45,757 nucleotides of DNA from Lachnospiraceae bacterium Zagget2 (GTDB lineage: Bacteria > Bacillota > Clostridia > Lachnospirales > Lachnospiraceae), in contig MSHD01000062.1 in assembly GCA_001941045.1 (NCBI GenBank), forward strand, positions 1 through 45,757, given 5' to 3'. Position 1 is the first letter of the stretch. Every line of letters begins with the position of its first letter. The position numbers and the translations under genes were made by a program. Below the pieces are notes generated by a model. The model was not told the DNA's origin. It ran no database searches and worked only from the letters and a program-made list of their open reading frames with translations. Of this stretch, positions 1 through 7,334 are shown piece after piece.

Positions 1-2
1 AT

Positions 3-197
3 CAATCTGATTATGGTTTTGTCGAGATCGACGGGGAAATGACAAGCCAGGGAGAAGAGGCATGGAAAGCGAAGTTTCGCGCCGATTGGGAGCAGGCCGC
101 TTCTTCGTTTGACAAGGCAGAGTGGGTCAGAAAATGGGAGCCAGGCACAAAAAGGCTTCATGCGGCAAACGGGAGCAGGAGGGCCAGTGGTGAATGA
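3..197 (+). CDS. C-terminal end of an unidentified early phage protein (partial)
   Basis: An open frame enters from the left edge of the window and stops at the TGA at 195-197, giving 64 visible residues that start QSDYGFVEIDG and end RRASGE. The visible part is hydrophilic and tryptophan-containing, with no motif I recognise. The next gene's GTG start lies just inside its 3' end with a good ribosome binding site, so the two are probably co-transcribed and translationally coupled. The N-terminus is outside the window, so no function can be assigned. Confidence 0.45.
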   Translation, partial: QSDYGFVEIDGEMTSQGEEAWKAKFRADWEQAASSFDKAEWVRKWEPGTKRLHAANGSRRASGE

Positions 198-369
198 GTG
201 GATCAGGACCGCGGACGAGCTTCCGCCGGAATATCACGTGGTAGAAACGAAAATAGACGATGAATATGGTTGCAGAAATCAGCAATACCTGTATCGAATG
301 CGGAACCTGTGGTTTTATCCAGATGGAAGCATGTATGTATATTATACACCGACACACTGGCGTGGATAG
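190..369 (+). CDS. Small DUF551-like phage protein, 59 aa
   Basis: The GTG start at 190 is chosen because AGGAGGG lies five to six bases upstream; the frame stays open further upstream but with no ribosome binding site. The protein starts MNEWIRTADELPPEY, which resembles the 'W-I-x-x-x-x-x-L-P' opening of DUF551 proteins common in phage early regions, and it ends PTHWRG, like the 'HW.P' end of that family. The internal tyrosine- and tryptophan-rich segment fits a small beta-rich fold. It sits in a tightly packed run of early genes on the same strand. The molecular function of DUF551 is unknown, and the assignment rests on the short motif only. Confidence 0.6.
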   Translation: MNEWIRTADELPPEYHVVETKIDDEYGCRNQQYLYRMRNLWFYPDGSMYVYYTPTHWRG

Positions 370-374
370 GAGGA

Positions 375-551
375 ATGGAGCCTGTTCTGAACGGCGATGG
401 ATATGCCGACGGAAAGCCGGTATATGATTTTTGGGAATGTCCTGGCTGCGGCGAGCAGTTTGAAATCGACGACAAGTATAATTTTTGTCCGAAGTGCGGA
501 CAAGCCCTGGAATGGGAGGAGAATCATGAGCTTAATCTCACATCAGATTGA
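375..551 (+). CDS. Small zinc-ribbon protein, 58 aa
   Basis: ATG at 375 follows AGGAGG directly after the preceding stop. The 58-residue product contains two CxxC knuckles, CPGC and CPKC, about 18 residues apart, the classic four-cysteine zinc ribbon. Acidic and glutamate-rich residues follow the second knuckle. Such mini zinc ribbons are common in Firmicutes phage early regions and may bind nucleic acid or protein, but nothing in the sequence says which. The 3' end overlaps the start of the next gene at 526, consistent with one operon. Confidence 0.65.
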   Translation: MEPVLNGDGYADGKPVYDFWECPGCGEQFEIDDKYNFCPKCGQALEWEENHELNLTSD

Positions 552-909
552 CGAACTACGAGCCACACAGCGGGTTCTGCGCGATCATGGCTATGATACC
601 GCTGTGAAGCAGATTGGAGAAGCGATCGACACGATCGAGCATCAGAAAGCCATCATTGTGGCACAGAATTTCAGCAACGGGTGGATTCCGGTCGAGGAAA
701 GCTGCCCTGATTCGGACAGGGCGGTACTGATTACATATTATTTCATCGGGGACAACAGAGAAAGAATGACTATTGCCCGGTACAAGGACTGTTATTTCAA
801 ACCGGGGACAAAAGACTGGTTTTCCGCTGTGAACGATCATTTGTGGCACGGCGTGGCCGCATGGAGGGAACTGCCAGAGCCATACAGAGATCCGCGCCTG
901 GGCGGATGA
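526..909 (+). CDS. DUF551 domain protein, 127 aa
   Basis: ATG at 526 has GGGAGGAG upstream and lies inside the 3' end of the zinc-ribbon gene. The first half, about residues 1-55, is predicted helical and charged (ELRATQRVLRDHGYD...). The second half has the DUF551 signature: NGWIPVEESCPDSD near residue 60 and a C-terminal WRELPEPY. DUF551 proteins are widespread small phage proteins without a known activity. A second DUF551-like gene lies upstream at 190, so this early operon carries two members of the family. Confidence 0.7.
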   Translation: MSLISHQIDELRATQRVLRDHGYDTAVKQIGEAIDTIEHQKAIIVAQNFSNGWIPVEESCPDSDRAVLITYYFIGDNRERMTIARYKDCYFKPGTKDWFSAVNDHLWHGVAAWRELPEPYRDPRLGG

Positions 910-926
910 AGGATTGAAAGAAAAAC

Positions 927-942
927 GCCGCGGAAACGCGGC
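927..942 (+). other. Perfect GNRA-capped hairpin in early intergenic gap
   Basis: GCCGCG, loop GAAA, CGCGGC: a six-pair GC stem with a GNRA-type tetraloop, 18 bp after the stop of the DUF551 gene. No T-tract follows, so it is not a standard terminator. It may protect mRNA ends or pause transcription before the replication gene. The rest of the 110-base gap contains only the ribosome binding site for the gene at 1021. Confidence 0.5.
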
Positions 943-1020
943 ATCGGGCTTGTATATCACTCTTATCTTTAGGGACAAAGTATAAAGGGACAGAGAAGGA
1001 ACGGGCGAAGAGAGGGAGCT

Positions 1021-1905
1021 GTGGGACGATCAGTATACTACAGGGAGCAGAAACATATATGCGGGAAGAGCTATGATACTGCAGGGTATATGGAGGTGGA
1101 TCTGTATCCGGTCACACCATCACAGCACAAGGTAGGGAGCAGGGCAAAGAAGAGGGAGGCCACCGCTTTAGCGCAGCAGACCTATAACGAGAAGAGGGCA
1201 AAGCGCTATCACGTGCAGCTGGTGAATACCAATTTCGGGGAAGGGGATTACTCCTGGACAGGGACCTATAACGATGATCACCTTCCAGATCCGGAAGATC
1301 GGGATCGGGCGGATAAGGATTGGTCGAATTACATGAAAAGGGTGTACAGATGGTGCGATCGGCATGGAGTGGAGAGGCCGAAGTGGATCATGGCAACGGA
1401 GTACAGCACCAGGCAGCAGGATGGAAGCGTACTGGGACGGCATCATCACCATGCGATCATTCAACACACGGAAGGGCTGACACGGGACGTGCTGGAGGAA
1501 CTGTGGAGTGACCGGAGGGGCGAGAGCATCGGGTTGTGCCGCTGCGACCGCCTGGAAGTGGAGCACGGGAGCGTGGAAAGCCTCGTGCAGTATATCAGCA
1601 AGAATAAACGCTGTGATCGAAACTGGAGACAGAGTCGGGGGCTAGATAAGCCGAAGACGCCGCCGCCCAATGATAGCAGGTGGAGCAGGCGGAAACTGGA
1701 ACAGGCGAGCACATTATACATAGACGATCGGGAGTACTGGGAGAAACTGTATCCGGGGTATATCTTCGATCGGGTAGAAACGAAGGTGAGCGATGCGGGA
1801 ATGCGGCACACTACCGTGATCCTGTATCGGGAAAAGGGCATCGGCGGAAGAGCCGGGAAGAGAAGGGAGAGGGTGAAGTGCCGGGATGCACATGAGCCTC
1901 AGTGA
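1021..1905 (+). CDS. HUH-type replication initiator (rolling-circle Rep-like)
   Basis: GTG start at 1021 with GAGGGAG upstream; 294 aa. Residues 141-144 are four histidines followed by hydrophobic residues (GRHHHHAII), matching the metal-binding HUH motif. About 47 residues later, Tyr191 sits in VQYISKNKR, the position of the nicking tyrosine in the 'YxxK' motif of Rep proteins of the G2P/ORF2/microvirus VP4 type. The aromatic 'KWIMATEY' strand precedes the HUH motif as expected. These enzymes nick one strand at an origin and become covalently attached. In a large tailed phage it would act in early replication, presumably initiation, though the nick site is not visible here. The 3' end overlaps the DUF1064 gene. 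Confidence 0.75.
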   Translation: MGRSVYYREQKHICGKSYDTAGYMEVDLYPVTPSQHKVGSRAKKREATALAQQTYNEKRAKRYHVQLVNTNFGEGDYSWTGTYNDDHLPDPEDRDRADKDWSNYMKRVYRWCDRHGVERPKWIMATEYSTRQQDGSVLGRHHHHAIIQHTEGLTRDVLEELWSDRRGESIGLCRCDRLEVEHGSVESLVQYISKNKRCDRNWRQSRGLDKPKTPPPNDSRWSRRKLEQASTLYIDDREYWEKLYPGYIFDRVETKVSDAGMRHTTVILYREKGIGGRAGKRRERVKCRDAHEPQ

Positions 1906-2374
1906 TCTGCCGCCGCGGATGCGCAGGCAGGCGGAAAAGATACTGGCAGAGGAGGACGCAAGGCGGAAGGTGATGAAAGTACCATCCGTGGACAACTGCG
2001 CCAATCAGGATTTTGACAGCCGGGGAGAGTATGAATATTATGTCGGGACTATCGTTCCGAAGATCAGGGCGGGCGAGATCGTGAAATGCGATCAGCATCC
2101 GGCGTTTTTGTTGTACCCAAAGGGAAGCTATGGAGATATGAAGCTGCGAGAGGTTCGGTATACTGCAGATTTTCGTCTGGATTATGCGGACGGAACGGTG
2201 GAGATTGTAGAGGTAAAGAGCAAATTTGTCCGCCGGATGCAGCGGGACTATCCTGTGCGGCGCAGGCTGTTTCTGGAGAAAATCGCGCGGCCCGCGGGAT
2301 GGAAATTCACGGAGGTCATAACGGCGGACAGCCGGGATGATATAAAAGCATGGAAAAAGGAGAAGGAGGGGTAA
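1886..2374 (+). CDS. DUF1064 family protein, nuclease-like, 162 aa
   Basis: Starts within the end of the Rep gene (ATG at 1886, a second ATG two codons later). The pattern 'FDSRGEYEYY' near residue 50, then 'VRYTADFRLDYADGTVEIVEVKSKF' split around residues 95-120, has the conserved E...D...ExK spacing of DUF1064, which resembles a PD-(D/E)XK nuclease core. Phage DUF1064 proteins sit in replication/recombination modules, often in the place of a Holliday-junction resolvase; that role is inferred, not shown. Context beside an HUH initiator supports a DNA-processing function. Confidence 0.75.
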   Translation: MHMSLSDLPPRMRRQAEKILAEEDARRKVMKVPSVDNCANQDFDSRGEYEYYVGTIVPKIRAGEIVKCDQHPAFLLYPKGSYGDMKLREVRYTADFRLDYADGTVEIVEVKSKFVRRMQRDYPVRRRLFLEKIARPAGWKFTEVITADSRDDIKAWKKEKEG

Positions 2375-2378
2375 CAGG

Positions 2379-2564
2379 ATGCAGGTCGTGATTTACGCGC
2401 TGGCGGTGATCGGAGGATTAACGGTTGTGCTGGCGGTGGGAGTGCTACTTATCAGCATTGCAGCGGCGAAGAATGCGCCGGAGGAGGATGATACGTGGGA
2501 TAATCCATGCGAGGGATGCAGTATGCGGGAAAAAGCCATGGCGGAAAGGAGCAGGAGCAAATGA
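2379..2564 (+). CDS. Small single-span membrane protein, 61 aa
   Basis: ATG at 2379 follows AAGGAGGGG with good spacing. Residues 1-30 form one hydrophobic segment (VIYALAVIGGLTVVLAVGVLL), followed by a short polar, cysteine-containing tail (CEGCSM). The N-terminus is short, so the tail is probably cytoplasmic or exported depending on orientation, which cannot be decided. The stop overlaps the next start as ATGA. No family recognised. Confidence 0.6.
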   Translation: MQVVIYALAVIGGLTVVLAVGVLLISIAAAKNAPEEDDTWDNPCEGCSMREKAMAERSRSK

Positions 2565-3079
2565 AAGGGAAAAGACGTGCGGGTTATCCGTCGTATTATA
2601 GCAGAAATGTCATTCAGCAGGCAGAGCACCGCTATCTTCGCACTGGAAAAACGGAGGCCAGGAGAATCGAAGAGAAGCGCCGGGAAACGGAGGATGAACT
2701 GGCGGACTGCTTTCTCACGGCCTTGCAGGAAGGTTTCGCAGTACCGGAGGAGAAGATCGAGGAGATTAAGAGCAGAGTAAACCAGATTTCAAGGAGTTGC
2801 AGAGAGATGGAACGCATACAGGGCGTGAAACAGGCGCAGGAGCTTCTGAAAAAGCAGACGGAAGGTTTCATGCCGGAGCGCTTTTCTCTGCCGCTGGATC
2901 AGATGCCAAGGAAAGCAAAGGAACTGAACGAGCTGGCCGCCGTGCGCAGCGCAGCGGAAGCGACCGCGCAGATCCTTGCACTGGCGGCGCATGGCGTCAT
3001 GAAATACAATGCGGACGAACTGCATGCAATATTCGAGGCGACAAAGAGCGAGTACCGACGGAGAGAGTTTGCAGAGTAG
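2561..3079 (+). CDS. Hypothetical helical early phage protein, 172 aa
   Basis: ATG at 2561 is preferred over an in-frame ATG at 2507 because AAAGGAGCAGGAG precedes it and it overlaps the previous stop (ATGA). The product begins MKGKRRAGYPSYYS and is rich in Glu, Lys and Arg with long predicted helices, including a charged coiled-coil-like stretch around residues 30-60. I recognise no catalytic motif. Genes of this size and composition are common immediately before the sigma-like late regulator in Lachnospiraceae prophages, so it is probably an early accessory protein. Confidence 0.6.
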   Translation: MKGKRRAGYPSYYSRNVIQQAEHRYLRTGKTEARRIEEKRRETEDELADCFLTALQEGFAVPEEKIEEIKSRVNQISRSCREMERIQGVKQAQELLKKQTEGFMPERFSLPLDQMPRKAKELNELAAVRSAAEATAQILALAAHGVMKYNADELHAIFEATKSEYRRREFAE

Positions 3080-3110
3080 GAAAACCAGACTGTCGGAGGG
3101 AGAAACGGGC

Positions 3111-3596
3111 ATGGAGAGAGAAGACGTGAAAAGCATCCTGGTCTACTATGGGAATATACCGGGAATGATCGAAGCTGAAAATCAATGGTATAAGCAGATA
3201 GAAGATCAGTATTATAACGGGTTGCGCAGCCCACGGATGGACGGGATGCCACATGGCCAGACGTCCGGCAGTCAGACAGAGAGCATGGGAATGCTTGCAG
3301 CAAATGCAGGAGTGTCAGAAGGACGGGAAAAGCATTTTGTACGGCTGGAGGTGCTGCATGCGGACCAGGACACGATCCGGGGCTGCCTGGATGCCTTAAA
3401 CGGTATCTACAAAAAGGTCATTTTTAACCGTTACGTTCGTGGCTACAGCTGGGCAAAGATTTCTGTGAAAATGAGCGCGCCGGAAAGTACGGTCCGGAGC
3501 TGGCACGATCGGGCGGTTGATAAGCTCGGAAAATTACTCGAAGAGGATGTGCTTATGCTGGACGAACTGACCAGCAGGGCATCGCGCGCGCGTTAA
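3111..3596 (+). CDS. Sigma-region-4-like phage transcription regulator
   Basis: The start chosen is ATG 3111, with GGAGGGAG nine bases upstream; the frame is open back to 3009 without a good binding site. The 161-aa product has an N-terminal region with acidic helices (MEREDVKSIL). Its C-terminal helix-turn-helix, about residues 90-150, contains 'VIFNRYVRGYSWAKIS' and 'STVRSWHDRAVDKL', as in sigma-70 region 4 and ArpU/RinA-like phage late activators. Its position at the end of the early genes fits a switch that turns on late (packaging and structural) transcription. The target promoter is not identified. Confidence 0.75.
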   Translation: MEREDVKSILVYYGNIPGMIEAENQWYKQIEDQYYNGLRSPRMDGMPHGQTSGSQTESMGMLAANAGVSEGREKHFVRLEVLHADQDTIRGCLDALNGIYKKVIFNRYVRGYSWAKISVKMSAPESTVRSWHDRAVDKLGKLLEEDVLMLDELTSRASRAR

Positions 3597-3711
3597 TGGA
3601 AGAGATAGACAAAAAGAGACAGTCAAAAGTGGAGAAGGAGGGAGCGGGAAAAAGGGAGTGAGGAAAAGACTCCAGAAATCGGTTTTGTGAAAGCAGAAAG
3701 ATATATATAAA

Positions 3712-3724
3712 GACCAATTTGGTC
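3712..3724. promoter_or_regulatory. Operator-like palindrome beside a TATAAT box
   Basis: GACCAATTTGGTC is a perfect 6+1+6 palindrome. It is followed seven bases later by TATAAT at 3732-3737, with an AT-rich run just upstream. No good -35 box is at the right distance. This is the only notable feature in the 255-base gap between the sigma-like gene and the converging minus-strand operon, apart from the terminator. Confidence 0.35.
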
Positions 3725-3798
3725 AAAAAATTATAATGCGCGAAAAGGTCATTTCCGCGCGCCGGGAAGGGCGACGGAAAAACAATTTGCGAATAGGG

Positions 3799-3843
3799 AA
3801 AAAAGAATCCCCCGGCAGCCACTGTAGGCCGCCAGGGGATTCT
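3799..3843 (-). terminator. Bidirectional intrinsic terminator between converging operons
   Basis: AGAATCCCCCGGC at 3804-3816 pairs with GCCAGGGGATTCT at 3831-3843 (12 of 13 pairs). On the minus strand the hairpin is followed by six T (A run at 3799-3804), so it ends the 7256-3852 operon. On the plus strand it is followed by TCTTCTCGTT and may also stop read-through from the sigma-like gene. Confidence 0.75.
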
Positions 3844-3851
3844 TCTCGTTG

Positions 3852-4076
3852 TTAAGGCAGCAATCTGCTCAGATCCTCGAACAGCGTTTCGAGTTCGGCA
3901 AAGGTGAGGCCGTCTGCGTCGCCGATCATGCCGCGGTAGGAGTAGCGCTTCCCGTCATCGGTGTCGTACTCGTAAAGCGTGAAAGGGGAAAGCCTCGCGT
4001 AGAAATTGAAAGCCCTTTTACTCATTTTCTGTGCGGCGACGCGTCCGGCAAGCGCCATTTTGCTTGTATAATCCAT
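3852..4076 (-). CDS. Hypothetical protein, 74 aa, last gene of minus-strand operon
   Basis: ATG at 4076 with AGAAGGAGAAC upstream on the minus strand. The product (starting MDYTSKMALAGRVAAQ) is mixed alpha/beta, with 'FTLYEYDTDDGKRYSY' followed by an acidic helix 'FAELETLFEDLSRLLP'. No family recognised. It ends directly before the terminator at 3799-3843. It is the fifth cistron of an accessory operon whose genes are separated by similar spacers; the spacer in front of this one is a shortened copy. Confidence 0.6.
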   Translation of the reverse strand: MDYTSKMALAGRVAAQKMSKRAFNFYARLSPFTLYEYDTDDGKRYSYRGMIGDADGLTFAELETLFEDLSRLLP

Positions 4077-4121
4077 TTTGTTCTCCTTCTACCTTCGTAA
4101 CCTCCGGGGCGGGCGGTTTTG

Positions 4122-5030
4122 TTATACGAGATTCAGGACGCGGCGCGCGGCGCGTTCCGCGTTGGCCGTGAGCTGGCGCTGCCAGGCCTTGTTTTTGGGG
4201 GGCCAGCGGAAGGACTCTGATTTCAGGGCGGCGCGCGTATCCGGATCGGGGATGTCGTCGAAGACGATCTGCAGCCGGTTCAGCTCCGCGTTGCGGACGA
4301 TCTCGCCGCCGTCAAATTTCGTTGTACCTTCCGAGTCATCTTTCAGGGCGTCGAGCTTGTCGAGCTTCGCAAGGCGCGCCTGGATGCGCTTGATCTTCTC
4401 GCGGGCGCTTGACAGCTCATACTCAGGGAAAGGCTTGTTGTAAATATGTGGCAGGCTGCTTGTGTTCACCATGGTTTCGTTAATGGACGCCGCGGCGCGT
4501 TCTGTCAGGCCAGGGCATCCGGTGGCCGTTTTGTGCTTCCGCCACCAGGCGTTGACCGCTTTGTAAAGGTCAAGCCTGTTTTGTGCAGCAGTCAGCTGTT
4601 CCGTGAGCATTTCGCGGGCGTGAGGATCTGCCAGGTCTACCGGTCCGGAGCCGATCTGGCGGATTTTATCGGGAATCTCCTTGATGGAATCATATTCCCG
4701 CCAGAGGGATTCTTCGCGGGCGTTCTGCTTCTCTTTCTTTCGTGTCGGGAAATTACTTCCGCCGGAGATCATGATAGAGGGGCAGCTCGCGCCGTTGCGG
4801 TTGTGGTCGTTCGTCCATCCAGCGAGCTTCCGGGCGCATGAGTCCAGGAGCGCGTCGATCTTATCGTGATAGAAGGGGTTGACCTCGGACTTCCGTTTTT
4901 CTGCCAGGGCGGCGACCTGATCGACGCTGGCGCGATATTCCGCCGTGGCGCTTCCTTTGCGATAGTCGCTCATGCTCATCATTTCGTGAGCAAGCCGGGC
5001 CGTTTCCTCATTGATTTCGTAGTACTTCAT
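4122..5030 (-). CDS. Mobile-element hypothetical protein with FRW-P-WQRQLT C-terminal motif, 302 aa
   Basis: ATG at 5030 with AGGAGGATCACGAA upstream on the minus strand. Residues 1-70 are helical (YEINEETARLAHEMMSM). The middle is charged, with a 'KIKRIQARLAKLDKLDALK' helix. The C-terminus has 'IVFDDIPDPDTRAALKSE' followed by 'FRWPPKNKAWQRQLTANA'. That last motif recurs at the C-terminus of many uncharacterised plasmid, conjugative-element and phage proteins (established by pattern memory, not by a search). No catalytic site seen. Codon use and strand differ from the surrounding phage genes, as for the whole minus-strand operon, which looks like an acquired cassette. Confidence 0.65.
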   Translation of the reverse strand: MKYYEINEETARLAHEMMSMSDYRKGSATAEYRASVDQVAALAEKRKSEVNPFYHDKIDALLDSCARKLAGWTNDHNRNGASCPSIMISGGSNFPTRKKEKQNAREESLWREYDSIKEIPDKIRQIGSGPVDLADPHAREMLTEQLTAAQNRLDLYKAVNAWWRKHKTATGCPGLTERAAASINETMVNTSSLPHIYNKPFPEYELSSAREKIKRIQARLAKLDKLDALKDDSEGTTKFDGGEIVRNAELNRLQIVFDDIPDPDTRAALKSESFRWPPKNKAWQRQLTANAERAARRVLNLV

Positions 5031-5132
5031 TTCGTGATCCTCCTGTATTATGATTTATTTTGTGCCTTTTGGAAATCCCCGCCGCCGGTGGCGATCCGGC
5101 GGTTGTCCTCCAGGCGGGGCGGGCCGTTTTGC
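5031..5132 (-). repeat. Intercistronic structured repeat, copy 1
   Basis: The spacer between two minus-strand cistrons. Read on the minus strand it holds CCCCGCC, CCGCCGG, CCGGCGG and GGCGGGG blocks that can fold into a long nested hairpin, then a degenerate TCCAAAAGGCA mini-hairpin, then the AGGAGG site of the next gene. It matches the spacers at 5646-5740 and 5951-6050. This copy diverges most in the stretch before the ribosome binding site. Confidence 0.8.
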
Positions 5133-5645
5133 TTACTCCCAGTCAAGGCCGTTGTAAATGTATGAGTTCATGGCGATAAACTCAGCCAGTGAGCGCGCCA
5201 GCTCTACAAGCCCTTTGTGAAGAGGGTTGTGCCACGTTTTATCCTCCTCGCACTGGTAATTGAAAAACTGTAGCATTTTGTAGATTTTGTAGTGCCAGGC
5301 GCTTATTTTATAATGCCCTTCTATGCGGCATCCGTGCTCTTCCTTCGCGCCTATATACTCGGCGTGTGTAGCGATCGGATTCGCTTTGTAGGGAACGCGC
5401 TCCAGGTCGTCCGGTTCGTTATAGCGACCACTCCAGGCGGAAATGTTCAGATCAACCAGCGCGTTGTAAACTCGTTTCGTGTCAAAGAATCCGTAGCCAT
5501 CGGAGCAGTTGAGGTCATTCAAAGATTCATAAAGCAGATCCGGAACCGACCACATACCGGTGTAATCATGTCCCATATTGAGCTGTTTTGTGATGAAGTC
5601 CGCGAGGGCGGCGGTGTTTTCGGGTTTCTGTAATAAGCTTGACAT
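5133..5645 (-). CDS. Hypothetical accessory protein, 170 aa
   Basis: ATG at 5645 on the minus strand with AAGGAGGATCGC upstream. The product starts MSSLLQKPENTAALADF and is rich in aromatic residues and tyrosine (HYKISAWHYKIYKMLQFF near residues 110-130). I see no signal peptide, membrane segment or known catalytic motif. The size and aromatic content resemble small plasmid and ICE accessory proteins, but I recognise no family. It is flanked on both sides by copies of the same structured spacer. Confidence 0.6.
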   Translation of the reverse strand: MSSLLQKPENTAALADFITKQLNMGHDYTGMWSVPDLLYESLNDLNCSDGYGFFDTKRVYNALVDLNISAWSGRYNEPDDLERVPYKANPIATHAEYIGAKEEHGCRIEGHYKISAWHYKIYKMLQFFNYQCEEDKTWHNPLHKGLVELARSLAEFIAMNSYIYNGLDWE

Positions 5646-5740
5646 TTTGCGATCCTCCTTCGTTTCGTTGTGCTTGTGCCATCTGGCAATCCCCGCCGCC
5701 GGTGGTGATCCGGCGGTTGTTCTCCAGGCGGGGCGTTCTG
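5646..5740 (-). repeat. Intercistronic structured repeat, copy 2
   Basis: Nearly identical to the copy at 5951-6050 across the GC-rich core and the CGAAACGAAGGAGGATC segment. The small hairpin here reads TGCC-AGAT-GGCA on the minus strand where the third copy reads TGCC-AAAA-GGCA: the stem is kept and only the loop has changed, which suggests the fold matters. Confidence 0.85.
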
Positions 5741-5950
5741 TTATCTTTCTTTCACGTATCCGGCCTTTAACCAGGCGCGGGCCGTGACGCCGGGCTGCAG
5801 CGGCTCGCCTCCAAAACAGGCGATCGTTCCGGCTGTACGGTCTTCCGTGTGGTGCGCCCTTCCGATTGCTTCGCCGAGCGACGTATAAACGTAGGGCGCT
5901 TCGTTTACAGAATAGGCCGTGATCGGTATCGGGTAAGAATTGTTATACAT
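5741..5950 (-). CDS. Hypothetical small protein, 69 aa
   Basis: The start is ATG 5950 on the minus strand, preceded by AAGGAGGATCACGAA. The frame is open further upstream, but that part is the structured spacer and the end of the J-domain gene read out of frame. The product (MYNNSYPIPITAYSV...) has 'YVYTSLGEAIGRAHH' and 'IACFGGEPLQPGVTARAWLKAGYVKER'-like segments, suggesting a compact alpha/beta fold. No family recognised. It lies between two copies of the intercistronic repeat. Confidence 0.6.
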   Translation of the reverse strand: MYNNSYPIPITAYSVNEAPYVYTSLGEAIGRAHHTEDRTAGTIACFGGEPLQPGVTARAWLKAGYVKER

Positions 5951-6050
5951 TTCGTGATCCTCCTTCGTTTCGTTGTGTTTGTGCCTTTTGGCAATCCCCG
6001 CCGCCGGTGGTGATCCGGCGGTTGTCCTCCAGGCGGGGCGCTTCGTTCTG
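5951..6050 (-). repeat. Intercistronic structured repeat, copy 3
   Basis: Spacer between the J-domain gene and the 69-aa gene. On the minus strand: CCCCGCC, then CCGCCGG-ATCACCA-CCGGCGG, then GGCGGGG overlapping, then TGCC-AAAA-GGCA, then CGAAACGAAGGAGGATCACGAA just before ATG. It is about 100 bp from stop codon to start codon, like copies 1 and 2. Confidence 0.85.
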
Positions 6051-7256
6051 TCAGGCGATTTCGTGCCGCTCTTCGTTCTCGACCTTCTCGCTTCCGTAGG
6101 TCCGGCGAAGCTGGTCAAAGCTCTTCTTGCTTCCCTTGTGCCATTTCGATTCATAGGGGGCGAAGTGCCATTTTTGACGCGTGCGGCTCCACTTGTAACC
6201 GGCTTCCTTGAGCGCTTCGCGGTTTGTGAAGGTTTCGCCGTCGATCCAGATCCAGCAGCCGACGATCTCGATGTTCAGGCCGTGAAGGAAAACGACCTTG
6301 TAAAGCGCCGCCCTCAGTGCTTCATCTTCGACGTCGGACCACTTCGCCGCGTCCTTTTCGTTCTCGATCGTGACGCCGTTTTTCAGCATTTCGCGGGCCG
6401 TATCATAAGCGGCGTTGATGTTCTGCATGATCTCGACGTCGCCGCCGTTGTCCGGATGGTTCGCTTTCAGCAGCTCAAGGTATCTGATCCTCAGATCCTC
6501 AAGAGTCTTGACGCCCTCAAAATAGTTGGTGTTCTTCGTGGTTTCGTTCTTCATGGTTTCATTCTCCTTTTCGTTGTTGGTTTCGTTGCTGGTTTCCTTG
6601 TCGTCGGTATCGGATGTATAACCGGCGTTGTTCATGCAGTTGTTAAAAAAGCTTTTGTAATCGGCGATCTTGTCGGCCATGTTTGCCAGGATTTCGAGAA
6701 CCCGCGGCGTTATTTCGGTGACGATCCCGTTTTTCGTGCTACTTTCGGCGATGCTTCTACCGGTCCCGTGAAGTAGGATGATATAACGGTTGCGGCGGGA
6801 AAACGTCCGCTTGTAAACGTCAAATCTATATCCGGCCTTTTCAAAGGTCCAGCCGCTATGTACTTCAATAGCGTTTTCGCCGCTTTCAGTCTCAATTATC
6901 GAGTAAACCGTCGCAGCCTTTAAGGTGGTGCGGCTTTCGCCGTCCTCGATCGGCTCGAAGCTATAACGCTTCACCAGGACATCCGAAAGACCTAAGAACT
7001 TTTTGAGTTCTACATTGATCCGGGAAATTTCTTTTTTCCCCGACTCGCTCGACGGGCTCCAGGTTTTGCGCTCCTTCTTAAGGTCCACGATCCGGCTTGC
7101 GATATGGTCATAAACCTTTTTCGCATTGCTTTCCGGATCGTTAGTCAGGTCGATGGTATCGGTCAGCCGCTTAAAGTTGGCTTTACTGCAGGGAAGAAGC
7201 TGATCCAGGTCTACAACCATTCTTCCATGTCCAGCGTTGTAATTGAGTTCTAACAT
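6051..7256 (-). CDS. J-domain (DnaJ-like) accessory protein, 401 aa
   Basis: ATG at 7256 with TGGAGGTAAATCAG upstream on the minus strand; first gene of the operon. Residues 1-230 form a domain I do not recognise. Around residues 245-290 is a J-domain, with 'YFEGVKTLEDLRIRYLELLK', the HPDNGG loop that stimulates Hsp70 ATPase, and 'IMQNINAAYDTAREML'. The C-terminus has a WIWIDG...LKEAGYKWS...WHF segment typical of plasmid and phage J-proteins. An in-frame ATG at 6554 has AAGGAG nine bases upstream and could give a 167-aa short form holding only the J-domain and C-terminus. Such proteins may recruit host DnaK, but the client is unknown. Confidence 0.75.
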   Translation of the reverse strand: MLELNYNAGHGRMVVDLDQLLPCSKANFKRLTDTIDLTNDPESNAKKVYDHIASRIVDLKKERKTWSPSSESGKKEISRINVELKKFLGLSDVLVKRYSFEPIEDGESRTTLKAATVYSIIETESGENAIEVHSGWTFEKAGYRFDVYKRTFSRRNRYIILLHGTGRSIAESSTKNGIVTEITPRVLEILANMADKIADYKSFFNNCMNNAGYTSDTDDKETSNETNNEKENETMKNETTKNTNYFEGVKTLEDLRIRYLELLKANHPDNGGDVEIMQNINAAYDTAREMLKNGVTIENEKDAAKWSDVEDEALRAALYKVVFLHGLNIEIVGCWIWIDGETFTNREALKEAGYKWSRTRQKWHFAPYESKWHKGSKKSFDQLRRTYGSEKVENEERHEIA

Positions 7257-7334
7257 CTGATTTACCTCCAGTCTTTTTTTGATTCAGCCGGTCCGCGTTG
7301 CCGGTCCGGCTTGCGTCTCGTTCGTTGTGCCGTT

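Noticed and set aside
3690-3740. Similarity between AGATATATATAAAGA here and AGATATATAAAGA at about 41588
   Set aside because: Too short and AT-rich to claim a shared element or attachment site.
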